Positions 1 to 5,291 of a stretch of DNA of 9,450 bases are shown here, in pieces (position 1 is the stretch's first letter; each line of letters starts with the position of its first letter). This stretch comes from SIG578 sp964508295 (GTDB taxonomy: Bacteria > Bacillota > Clostridia > Oscillospirales > Ruminococcaceae): positions 1 through 9,450 of the forward strand of contig CAZDSQ010000064.1 in the NCBI GenBank assembly GCA_964508295.1, in the 5' to 3' direction. The notes below the pieces were generated by a model. The model ran no database searches. It was given only the letters and a program-made list of their open reading frames with translations, and was not told the DNA's origin. Position numbers and translations under genes: made by a program.

Positions 1-53
1 TCGCTACCACCGGATTTTGAGTCCGGCACGTCTGCCAATTCCATCACACCGGC
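1..53 (-). tRNA. tRNA-Leu (anticodon CAA), 5' part only
   Basis: Read on the minus strand, this begins GCCGGTG (5' acceptor strand), continues through a D-arm with AATTGGCAGAC, and has a perfect anticodon stem CCGGA/TCCGG around the 7-base loop CTCAAAA. The anticodon is therefore CAA, which reads UUG leucine codons. The start of a long variable arm (TGGTAGCGA) follows, as expected for the class II tRNA-Leu. The window edge cuts the gene in the variable arm, so the T-arm, the 3' acceptor strand and any encoded CCA cannot be seen. The 5' end is set at base 53 by the G that begins the acceptor stem. Confidence 0.93.
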
Positions 54-69
54 ATTTAAGTGCTTAATT

Positions 70-98
70 ATTATATAATAAACGAGTGCAAATTGCAA
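70..98 (-). promoter_or_regulatory. Sigma-A-type promoter of tRNA-Leu
   Basis: On the minus strand a TTGCAA -35 box (93-98) is separated by exactly 17 bases from a perfect TATAAT -10 box (70-75). The predicted transcription start lies near base 63, about 10 bases before the mature tRNA 5' end, which suits a short 5' leader removed by RNase P. The assignment rests on consensus match and position. Confidence 0.7.
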
Positions 99-112
99 GT
101 GCTTTTTTTCTT

Positions 113-130
113 TTATGGCTATTGCCATAA
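113..130. repeat. Perfect 7-bp dyad overlapping a -35 box (possible operator)
   Basis: TTATGGC (113-119), a 4-base spacer TATT, and GCCATAA (124-130) form a perfect inverted repeat. It covers the -35 box (122-127) of the promoter assigned to the HAD gene at 173. It is not followed by a T-run on either strand, so it is a poor terminator. Its size and position would fit a repressor binding site, but no regulator gene is nearby and the role is inferred. Confidence 0.4.
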
Positions 131-150
131 TTTAAAAAGAATGTTATAAT
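122..150 (+). promoter_or_regulatory. Sigma-A-type promoter of the HAD phosphatase gene
   Basis: TTGCCA (122-127) and a perfect TATAAT (145-150) are spaced by 17 bases. Transcription would start near 157, only about 2 bases before the AAGGAGG ribosome binding site (159-165) and about 16 bases before the ATG at 173. The leader would thus be unusually short, with the Shine-Dalgarno sequence almost at the RNA 5' end. The -35 box lies inside the dyad 113-130. Confidence 0.65.
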
Positions 151-172
151 TTTGGCGCAAGGAGGCGGCAAA

Positions 173-778
173 ATGTTTAAGAACTACATTTTTGATTTTG
201 GGCAGGTTTTGATAAAATTTGACCCATATTATATGGTCTCTGCTTTTGCCACCGACGAGGAGGATAAAAAGCTGCTTACCCCCATTGTTTTTGACCGCCT
301 TTATTGGAACGGACTTGATGACGGAAGCACTACAGACGCTGAGGTCAAAGAGGCGGTTTGCAAGCGGCTTCCTGTGAGGCTTCACAAAACCGCCTGCGAT
401 ATTTACGACAACTGGATAAGAAATCTGCCTGCCATAGACGGAATGAGCGAGCTTTTAGACACCCTTAAGGAAAAAGGCGCAAAACTTTATCTTTTATCTA
501 ACATAAGCAATTATTTCGCTGAAAACTACGAAAGTGTTCCCGAGATAAAGGAAGTTATTTCCAAGTTTGACGGGGTTATTTTCTCCGCCCCGATAAAAAT
601 GGCAAAGCCCTCGCGCGAGATTTTTGAGCATCTGCTCGCTAAATTTGATCTGAAAGCTGAGGACTGCATATTTATTGATGACAGCGAGAAAAACATTCTG
701 GGCGCTAAAGCCGCAGGAATTGAAGGATACTTATTTGACGGCTACAGCGCAAAGCTCAAAAAATATCTTTTAGGATAA
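173..778 (+). CDS. HAD-superfamily hydrolase (YihX-like subfamily IA phosphatase)
   Basis: A 201-residue cytoplasmic protein of the haloacid dehalogenase superfamily, probably a phosphatase for a small sugar- or nucleotide-type phosphate ester. Motif I is FDFGQVL with the likely nucleophile Asp8. Motif II is the Ser109 of LLSNIS, motif III is Lys145 in KPSREIF, and motif IV is IDDSEKN with Asp169 and Asp170 for magnesium. A helical cap lies between motifs I and II (about residues 15-85), as in subfamily IA. The usual second Asp of the DxD motif is Gly10; from memory the YihX-like branch (DLGNV) also has Gly there, so the protein may still be active, but the general acid is not obvious. ATG 173 is chosen over TTG 152 because AAGGAGG (159-165) lies 7 bases before it and inside the longer frame. 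The gene stands alone with its own promoter and terminator. The substrate cannot be predicted. Confidence 0.88.
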   Translation: MFKNYIFDFGQVLIKFDPYYMVSAFATDEEDKKLLTPIVFDRLYWNGLDDGSTTDAEVKEAVCKRLPVRLHKTACDIYDNWIRNLPAIDGMSELLDTLKEKGAKLYLLSNISNYFAENYESVPEIKEVISKFDGVIFSAPIKMAKPSREIFEHLLAKFDLKAEDCIFIDDSEKNILGAKAAGIEGYLFDGYSAKLKKYLLG

Positions 779-783
779 AAATT

Positions 784-813
784 ACTCCCCTTAATCTATA
801 AGGGGAGTTTTTT
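784..813 (+). terminator. Rho-independent terminator after the HAD gene
   Basis: A perfect 10-bp stem ACTCCCCTTA/TAAGGGGAGT (784-793 and 799-808) with loop ATCTA is followed by a run of six T (808-813). It starts 6 bases after the stop codon. On the minus strand the stem is followed by AATTTTTA, so it could also stop, less efficiently, transcripts coming from the convergent PHP gene, which has no clear terminator of its own. Confidence 0.9.
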
Positions 814-847
814 GATACTTATAAAACACAATCCTTCCACAAAGAAT

Positions 848-967
848 CCCCTCGCCACGCTAATGCGTGGCCCCTTCTCGCTGCGGCTCGGTCACCTCGC
901 AGCTCTGACAGTCCACAGGACTGTCATTCACTCCTGCTCGGCGCTTCGCTACCCTTTAGGCAAGGGG
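848..967. repeat. 120-bp palindromic intergenic element with imperfect terminal inverted repeats
   Basis: Most of the gap between two convergent genes is filled by a GC-richer block. Its ends CCCCTCGCC (848-856) and GGCAAGGGG (959-967) pair at 8 of 9 positions. Inside are two strong hairpins: GCCACGC-TAAT-GCGTGGC (854-871), and a perfect 9-bp stem TGACAGTCC-ACA-GGACTGTCA (906-926). An open frame runs through it (812-1093, plus) but has no ribosome binding site, is rich in low-complexity Arg/Leu/Ser, and ends inside the neighbouring gene, so it is not called. The block resembles dispersed MITE or REP-like elements of clostridial genomes. Only one copy is visible here, so repeat status is inferred. 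No target-site duplication is evident. Confidence 0.55.
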
Positions 968-1007
968 CGCTTAATTAGTTTCTTCAGGGAGGCTTCTTTT
1001 TTCTATC

Positions 1008-2030
1008 TTAAAGGGCTTCTAAGCCGAGCTCGTCGCGAAAATATCCACGGGTGTCGGCGCGGTTGCCGTCTTTGTCGATTACTGACACTCTGATATAGCG
1101 AAGGCTCTGATCTGCCGCAAAGTCAGCAGAGGTTATGCTCTCGCCGTTCTCGGCATAAAGCTTTGAGGGCTTTTTACTACCGTAATAAACAAGCACTCTC
1201 TCTGCCTCGGAACACTCGATATGGATATTCTCGCCGTCAAAGGAAACCTCTTTGATTTCGGGGCCCATGGTAGAGTACATTTCGCCGCTTTCCATAGCGC
1301 CGATTATCTTATCATATTTAAGCTCATCTGCTAAAATAGCGGTTGCGCCGCCAAACGAATCATTATAGGGCGAGTCAAAGGGATGGTGATTGTGGTTATC
1401 ATCAGCGCCGTGGCAGAAAATGTGTTTTCCAGCGGTTAAAAGCGCGTCATAAAGCTGTCCGTTATGCTCAAGGCAGTTTTCAACGTAGCTTGAAAAGTTT
1501 ATCATCTCCATGCTGAAACAGCCCTCATAGGACATAATCTCATTAAAACCCTCCATAGACCAATAAGGATGATTGTACGCCACAATATAGCCGTTCTCTT
1601 TTGCGGTTTTGATAAACTCATTTATATATTCTGCGCTGTACTCCCTTGTCTTCTGCGAGCCGATCTTTTCAAGAGCGTCTTTTCGCTCCTGCGGGATATA
1701 TTTGCAGTAGCTGGGATTATAGCATATCATGGTTTCGTTTTCGGGGTCCTTAGCGAAAAGGTTTAAATGCACCTCGGGCGCACATCTGTTATATATTCCA
1801 TCGGCAGATGGTCTAATATATGCCTCGTAGCCCGTGAGCATAAGGAAACTCTCATCACTCAGTTCATTGTGAGCGCAGGGTGATTCGTGATCGGTAATAG
1901 CCAGAACGCTATAACCGCGAGCCTTGTATGCCTCTTTAAGAGCCGCGGGAGTGAGCTTTCCGTCAGAAAGCGTGCTATGGCAATGAAGATTTGCCTTGTA
2001 CTGATTTTTATTGGGAGATATAAGATACAT
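1008..2030 (-). CDS. PHP-domain phosphoesterase
   Basis: A 340-residue predicted cytoplasmic metal-dependent phosphoesterase of the PHP (polymerase and histidinol phosphatase) superfamily. The metal-binding motifs are present in order: HCHSTLSDG (His16, His18, Asp23), TDHE (Asp47, His48), Glu69 in GYEAY, His154 in YNHPYW, and a late cluster at residues 207-216 (CHGADDNHNHHP) supplying the final His/Asp ligands. The last 100 or so residues appear beta-rich and end in VSVIDKDGNRADTRGYF, a likely accessory domain beyond the core barrel. Related PHP proteins hydrolyse nucleoside 3',5'-bisphosphates or histidinol phosphate; the substrate cannot be told here, and nothing around it suggests histidine synthesis or DNA replication. 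The ATG at 2030 has AGAGG 8 bases upstream and a near-consensus promoter. The gene stands alone, divergent from a HAD-IIB gene and convergent with the HAD gene. Confidence 0.88.
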   Translation of the reverse strand: MYLISPNKNQYKANLHCHSTLSDGKLTPAALKEAYKARGYSVLAITDHESPCAHNELSDESFLMLTGYEAYIRPSADGIYNRCAPEVHLNLFAKDPENETMICYNPSYCKYIPQERKDALEKIGSQKTREYSAEYINEFIKTAKENGYIVAYNHPYWSMEGFNEIMSYEGCFSMEMINFSSYVENCLEHNGQLYDALLTAGKHIFCHGADDNHNHHPFDSPYNDSFGGATAILADELKYDKIIGAMESGEMYSTMGPEIKEVSFDGENIHIECSEAERVLVYYGSKKPSKLYAENGESITSADFAADQSLRYIRVSVIDKDGNRADTRGYFRDELGLEAL

Positions 2031-2060
2031 AGCCTTTACCTCTTTAATTTTGGTGATTTC

Positions 2061-2089
2061 ATTATACGCTCGCTAAAAAAACAAGTCAA
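2061..2089 (-). promoter_or_regulatory. Strong sigma-A-type promoter of the PHP gene
   Basis: On the minus strand TTGACT (2084-2089), a 17-base spacer containing a T-run, and a perfect TATAAT (2061-2066). The predicted start near 2054 gives a leader of about 24 bases before the ATG at 2030. It is one of the best promoter matches in the window. Confidence 0.8.
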
Positions 2090-2103
2090 GAAATTTGCGG
2101 TTT

Positions 2104-2133
2104 TTGTTGTTTTTTGTTTAAGGCTGTGATAAC
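2104..2133 (+). promoter_or_regulatory. Possible weak extended -10 promoter of the HAD-IIB gene
   Basis: TTGTTG (2104-2109), an 18-base spacer, then GATAAC (2128-2133) preceded by TGT, giving an extended -10 motif. The hexamers match consensus only partly; TAAATT (2135-2140) is an alternative -10 box. It is listed because the plus-strand gene at 2169 must be transcribed from this 138-bp divergent gap and no better candidate is visible. Confidence 0.3.
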
Positions 2134-2168
2134 ATAAATTAGAGCAAACTAAAGGCGAGGGAAGCAAA

Positions 2169-2996
2169 ATGCCAAACTACAAAATAATCGCAAGCGACCT
2201 TGACGGAACGCTTTTAAGAGATGATAAAACAATAAGTCAGAAAAATCTTGATGCTATAAAGAAATTTACCGAAATGGGCGGCATTTTTATTCCTACAACG
2301 GGGCGTGCTATAGGCGAGGTGCCTGACTTTTTACTTAATAACCCCTATATCAGATACATAATCTGCTCTGACGGCACGGGAATTTATGACAAGCAGACGG
2401 AAAAGTGCGAATTTGACTCAATCCCTCACGACCTTTTGATGCGTGCCATTGACATATTTTTATCCTTTGATACCCACATTGTTATACACCACAACAACGC
2501 TGCATACTCAGATACCACACAAGAGTTTTTTGACAAGGAGCAGCTTGAGCACTTCGGCAAGCTCGACCCGCAATTTGCCCACTACACCTTCAGCACCCAC
2601 AAGCCGAATTTCAGAGAATTTTGCGCTTCTATAGGCGATGCCGAGCTACTTTTTGCATTTTTTTGGGACCTTTTCGAGCTTGAAGAATGCACAAAGCGGC
2701 TAGAGGAAATGGGCGAGTTTAGCGTTTTGTCCTCGGCTGACAGAAGCATAGAAATCATCAGAAAAACCTCTGACAAGGGCTATGCTCTTCTCCGCCTTGC
2801 CGATATGCTTGGCATTGACAGAAGCAAAACCATCGCCGTTGGCGACAACACAAACGACCACAACCTCGTAGAGTGCGCAGGGCTGGGTCTTGCTATGGGC
2901 AATGCTGTCCCCTCTCTAAAGGCGCTTGCAGACTCGGTTATCTGCACCAATGCAGAGCACAACGTAGACTACATAGTTAAAAACTTTATAAAGTAA
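2169..2996 (+). CDS. Cof-type HAD-IIB family phosphatase
   Basis: A 275-residue cytoplasmic phosphatase of the Cof/YidA-like HAD-IIB family, which typically acts on sugar phosphates, flavin mononucleotide or pyridoxal phosphate. All four HAD motifs are intact: motif I SDLDGTLL (Asp10 nucleophile, Asp12 acid/base), motif II PTTGR (Thr43/Thr44), motif III Lys203 in SDKGYALL, and motif IV GDNTND (Asp226, Asp230) followed by the characteristic GLGLAMGNA. The stretch between motifs II and III (about residues 80-190) is the C2-type cap that sets the substrate; its aromatic, acidic sequence does not reveal which. Length is normal for the family. The ATG is preceded by a purine-rich AGGCGAGGGAAG. The gene is single, ends at a shared bidirectional terminator, and is unlinked in sequence to the other HAD gene upstream. 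Confidence 0.92.
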   Translation: MPNYKIIASDLDGTLLRDDKTISQKNLDAIKKFTEMGGIFIPTTGRAIGEVPDFLLNNPYIRYIICSDGTGIYDKQTEKCEFDSIPHDLLMRAIDIFLSFDTHIVIHHNNAAYSDTTQEFFDKEQLEHFGKLDPQFAHYTFSTHKPNFREFCASIGDAELLFAFFWDLFELEECTKRLEEMGEFSVLSSADRSIEIIRKTSDKGYALLRLADMLGIDRSKTIAVGDNTNDHNLVECAGLGLAMGNAVPSLKALADSVICTNAEHNVDYIVKNFIK

Positions 2997-3027
2997 AAAA
3001 CTCGGCGGCAAAAACCGCCGAGTTTTT
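2996..3027. terminator. Bidirectional rho-independent terminator
   Basis: A perfect 13-bp stem, CTCGGCGG/CCGCCGAG flanked by A5 and T5 (2996-3008 and 3015-3027), with loop CAAAAA. Because the stem is bordered by A and T runs on both sides, it works as a terminator in either direction. It overlaps the stop codons of both convergent genes: the last base of the HAD-IIB stop and the first two plus-strand bases of the minus-strand gene's stop (3026-3028). The two genes are thus packed end to end on one hairpin. Confidence 0.92.
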
Positions 3028-3565
3028 ATTTTGCGCTATACAAATTTAAAACACTATCGTAAAATGCATTTGGCACAAGGTAGTACGCCCTATTTTCCTC
3101 GGTGTAAATCGAAAAATAGCAATCACTTCCCTGCTTTTCCTCAAGATTTAAAATAAGGAAGTTACCAAAATACAGGGTCATAACAGGGACTGATTTGTTA
3201 GGCATATCGTAAGCCTGCCAGCTCTCTGTTTTCAAAGAGGCTCGAAAGGCATTTATCTCGTCTGCACCGTTTATCTGCTTAAAGTGGCTGAGCATTCCGT
3301 AACGCTTGAAATCAGCAAGGGGTTTATATCCGTTATACGCCGCGGTCGTTCCCTTTACATAATAGAAATTAAGCTGGGTTACCTCTTTTTCGTTAAGTTC
3401 TTTTATGAGATGATCGGCGATCGACTGCTCGCTGTATTCAAAAACCTTAGACGAGGTTTCTGTTTGCACAACAGAGCTTATATTTTCTTTATTTTCCTCG
3501 CAGGCGGTAAAAGCGCAGGCGCAAAGCATAAAAATGCAAAAAACACTTACAATTTTAAGTTTCAA
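3026..3565 (-). CDS. Putative lipoprotein, function unknown
   Basis: With the TTG start at 3565 the product has 179 residues and begins with a compact signal peptide: basic MKLK, a hydrophobic core (about residues 5-19), and a lipobox ending at Cys22 (AFTAC), followed by acidic EENKEN. This predicts a lipid-anchored protein on the outer face of the membrane. Phe at lipobox position -3 is unusual; LCAC (Cys17) is a weaker alternative. The mature part is a Ser/Glu-rich linker, then an apparent alpha/beta domain (about 45-179) with aromatic strands such as VMTLYFGNFLILNL and CYFSIYTEENRAYYLV; I recognise no family. TTG 3565 is preferred because AAGGAG lies 9 bases upstream (3575-3580). An in-frame ATG at 3622 (198 residues) has a weaker GAGG and would put 19 polar residues before the signal. 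I see no convincing promoter for it in the gap shared with ackA. Confidence 0.72.
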   Translation of the reverse strand: MKLKIVSVFCIFMLCACAFTACEENKENISSVVQTETSSKVFEYSEQSIADHLIKELNEKEVTQLNFYYVKGTTAAYNGYKPLADFKRYGMLSHFKQINGADEINAFRASLKTESWQAYDMPNKSVPVMTLYFGNFLILNLEEKQGSDCYFSIYTEENRAYYLVPNAFYDSVLNLYSAK

Positions 3566-3574
3566 AGACTGCAA

Positions 3575-3580
3575 CTCCTT
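3575..3580 (-). promoter_or_regulatory. Ribosome binding site that decides the lipoprotein start
   Basis: AAGGAG on the minus strand, 9 bases before TTG 3565. It lies inside the longer ATG 3622 reading frame. The protein made from TTG starts directly with a well-formed lipoprotein signal, whereas the longer form does not, which favours this site. Confidence 0.6.
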
Positions 3581-3661
3581 AAAATTTCTTAGACCTTTAC
3601 AGTTTAGCATATTTATTTTCATAAATCAACTGCCTCAATTTGCGAAATTTTTAAAAATGAT

Positions 3662-3690
3662 TTGCATTTTATATAAATATGGTATATAAT
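3662..3690 (+). promoter_or_regulatory. Sigma-A-type promoter of ackA
   Basis: TTGCAT (3662-3667), a 17-base AT-rich spacer, and a perfect TATAAT (3685-3690). Predicted transcription start is near 3697, giving a leader of about 37 bases with AAGGAAGG (3717-3724) 9 bases before the ATG. Confidence 0.75.
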
Positions 3691-3733
3691 TTACTTGTTT
3701 TGATAATTTCATAAAAAAGGAAGGTTTACCTTA

Positions 3734-4930
3734 ATGAAAATTCTTGTTATCAACGCAGGAAGCTCCTCAATCAAATATCAGCTCATTGATATGGAAAACG
3801 AGCTTGTTCTTGCAAAAGGCCTTTGCGACAGAATTGGTATAGCAGGCGGAAACTTTAAGCACCAGCCTCACGGCAAGGATGCTTACAAGGTTGAAGTTCA
3901 GATGGCAAACCACAGCGAAGCTATCCGTCTTGTAACCGACGCTCTTATTGACAAGGACCACGGTGTTATCGAGTCTATGTCTGAGATCTCGGCTGTTGGA
4001 CACAGAGTTCTTCACGGCGGTGAGAAATTCTCGGGTTCGGTTATCATTAACGACGATGTTATCGCAGCTATCGAAGAGTGCTGCGAGCTTGGACCTCTCC
4101 ACAATCCCCACAACCTCACAGGTATCAGAGCTTGCGCTGAGATAATGCCTAATGTTCCTCAGGTTGCTGTTTTTGACACCGGCTTCCATCAGACAATGCC
4201 TGACTATGTTTATCTCTATGCTCTCCCCTATGAGTATTATGAGAAATACAGGATCCGCAGATACGGTTTCCACGGCACATCTCACAGATATGTAAGCCAG
4301 CGTGCAGCTGCTATGCTCGGCAAGAAGGACATCAAGATCGTTACCTGCCATCTTGGAAACGGTTCTTCCATTTCCGCAGTTGTTAACGGCAAGTGCCTTG
4401 ATACCACAATGGGTCTTACCCCTGCCGAAGGCATTATGATGGGAACCCGCGCAGGTTCTATCGACCCCGCTATCATTCCTCTCCTTATGGAGAAAGAGAA
4501 TATGAGTCCCAAGGATATTGACACTATGATCAACAAAAAGTCAGGTATCCTCGGTGTTTCTCAGGTCACCAGCGACAACCGCGATATTGAGGAAGGCGCA
4601 AGAAACGGTAACGAGAGATACAAACTCATCGAGAATATGCTCTGCCACCAGCTCACAAAGTACATAGGCGGATTTGCTGCTGCTATGGGCGGCGTTGACG
4701 CTGTTGTTTTCACCGGCGGTATCGGCGAAAACAATCCTCAGTACAGAACTAAAGTTGCAGAAAAACTTGGATTCCTCGGAGTTAAGATCGACGAGGAGCT
4801 TAACCAGAAGGCAAAGCGCACCAGCGACGAGAATGACATTTCTACTCCTGATGCAAAGGTCAAAATGCTTGTTATCCCCACAAACGAAGAGCTTATGATC
4901 GCAAGAGATACTCTTGAGCTCGTAAAATAA
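3734..4930 (+). CDS. ackA: Acetate kinase
   Basis: A 398-residue cytoplasmic enzyme of the ASKHA fold that interconverts acetyl phosphate + ADP and acetate + ATP, the substrate-level phosphorylation step of acetate fermentation. Family signatures occur throughout: VINAGSSSIK (Asn7 and Ser10-12, phosphate binding), GHRVLHGGEK with Arg91, FDTGFHQTMP with Asp148, YGFHGTSHRYV with His180, HLGNGSSISA, GTRAGSIDPA with Arg239, FTGGIGENN and TNEE with Glu385. All catalytic and magnesium-binding positions are present and the length is typical. Leucine is coded almost only by CTT/CTC and many codons end in T, unlike the neighbouring HAD genes, which fits high expression. It has its own promoter and terminator. 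The usual partner phosphotransacetylase gene (pta) is not adjacent, so acetyl phosphate supply must be encoded elsewhere. Confidence 0.98.
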   Translation: MKILVINAGSSSIKYQLIDMENELVLAKGLCDRIGIAGGNFKHQPHGKDAYKVEVQMANHSEAIRLVTDALIDKDHGVIESMSEISAVGHRVLHGGEKFSGSVIINDDVIAAIEECCELGPLHNPHNLTGIRACAEIMPNVPQVAVFDTGFHQTMPDYVYLYALPYEYYEKYRIRRYGFHGTSHRYVSQRAAAMLGKKDIKIVTCHLGNGSSISAVVNGKCLDTTMGLTPAEGIMMGTRAGSIDPAIIPLLMEKENMSPKDIDTMINKKSGILGVSQVTSDNRDIEEGARNGNERYKLIENMLCHQLTKYIGGFAAAMGGVDAVVFTGGIGENNPQYRTKVAEKLGFLGVKIDEELNQKAKRTSDENDISTPDAKVKMLVIPTNEELMIARDTLELVK

Positions 4931-4940
4931 GTAAACTAAA

Positions 4941-4979
4941 ACTACCCGAAAAGATAAGTTCTTATCGGGTAGTTTTTTA
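4941..4979 (+). terminator. Rho-independent terminator of ackA
   Basis: A two-part hairpin: lower stem ACTACCC/GGGTAGT (4941-4947 and 4967-4973), a GAAAA bulge, and upper stem GATAAG/CTTATC (4953-4958 and 4961-4966) around a TT loop, followed by T6. It begins 11 bases after the ackA stop codon. Confidence 0.9.
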
Positions 4980-5008
4980 CAATGTAAATTCAAACGATGA
5001 TTTTAATT

Positions 5009-5084
5009 CGTAGGGCACGACCTGCGTGTCGTGCCGCAAAAAACGAGCACTGCAAACGGAACGGCACACAGACCGTCCCCTACG
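5009..5084. repeat. 76-bp single-hairpin palindromic element
   Basis: Arms 5009-5036 and 5057-5084 are inverted repeats matching at 22 of 28 positions, beginning with perfect CGTAGGG/CCCTACG termini, around a 20-base loop. The left arm alone also folds as GGCACGAC/GTCGTGCC (5014-5021 and 5028-5035). GATTTTA occurs on both sides (4999-5005 and 5085-5091), a possible but imperfectly placed target duplication. On a minus-strand RNA three of the six mismatches become G-U pairs, against one on the plus strand. An open frame crossing it (5026-5295, plus) has no ribosome binding site and is not called. It resembles dispersed REP/MITE-like elements; only one copy is visible. Confidence 0.65.
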
Positions 5085-5109
5085 GATTTTATCGAACAAA
5101 GGCTTAAAT

Positions 5110-5233
5110 TGTAGGGTGCGGCGAGCTCCGCCTCGCTACTGCATAAGTTCAGCTTGCCAAATCATAGATTTGGAGCTTCACTTATTTTCGACGCACCGTT
5201 TTTTCGGCTTACAGGAAACCGCCCAACCCTACA
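5110..5233. repeat. 124-bp palindromic element with 14-bp terminal inverted repeats
   Basis: The ends, TGTAGGGTGCGGCG (5110-5123) and CGCCCAACCCTACA (5220-5233), are inverted repeats matching at 12 of 14 positions, with the outer eight perfect. Inside is a long hairpin (5144-5184): TAAGT, AGCT and CCAAATC pair with GATTTGG, AGCT and ACTTA around an ATA loop, with a TC/TC internal loop and a TG bulge. The GTAGGG/CCCTAC termini resemble those of the element 26 bases upstream, suggesting related ends or a shared target preference. No coding potential is evident and no clear target duplication is visible. Confidence 0.6.
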
Positions 5234-5250
5234 GTATTAAAATTAGGTAT

Positions 5251-5281
5251 ATAAAAAGCCGCAGGATTAACCTGCGGCTTT
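5251..5281 (-). terminator. Rho-independent terminator of secD-secF
   Basis: A perfect 11-bp stem AAAGCCGCAGG/CCTGCGGCTTT (5255-5265 and 5271-5281) with loop ATTAA. On the minus strand it is followed by a short T-run (complement of 5253-5257), and it lies 10 bases beyond the secF stop codon. On the plus strand it is followed by TGGTTTTTG, so it may also block read-through from ackA into secF. Confidence 0.88.
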
Positions 5282-5291
5282 GGTTTTTGTT

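Noticed and set aside
152..172. TTG start extending the HAD protein by seven residues
   Set aside because: The extra codons are the Shine-Dalgarno region itself (AAGGAGG at 159-165), so the ATG at 173 is the start.
812..1093. 93-residue plus-strand open frame
   Set aside because: It runs through the palindromic element and into the 3' end of the PHP gene on the other strand, has no ribosome binding site, and its composition (Arg, Leu, Ser rich) reflects the repeat rather than a protein.
3284..3592. 102-residue plus-strand frame antisense to the lipoprotein gene
   Set aside because: No ribosome binding site and no family-like motif; the opposite strand has a signal peptide and a good Shine-Dalgarno sequence.
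3767..4351. 194-residue minus-strand open frame inside ackA
   Set aside because: It is antisense to a fully convincing acetate kinase and has no start signal; long antisense frames are common opposite strongly biased codons. The same applies to 4541-4993.
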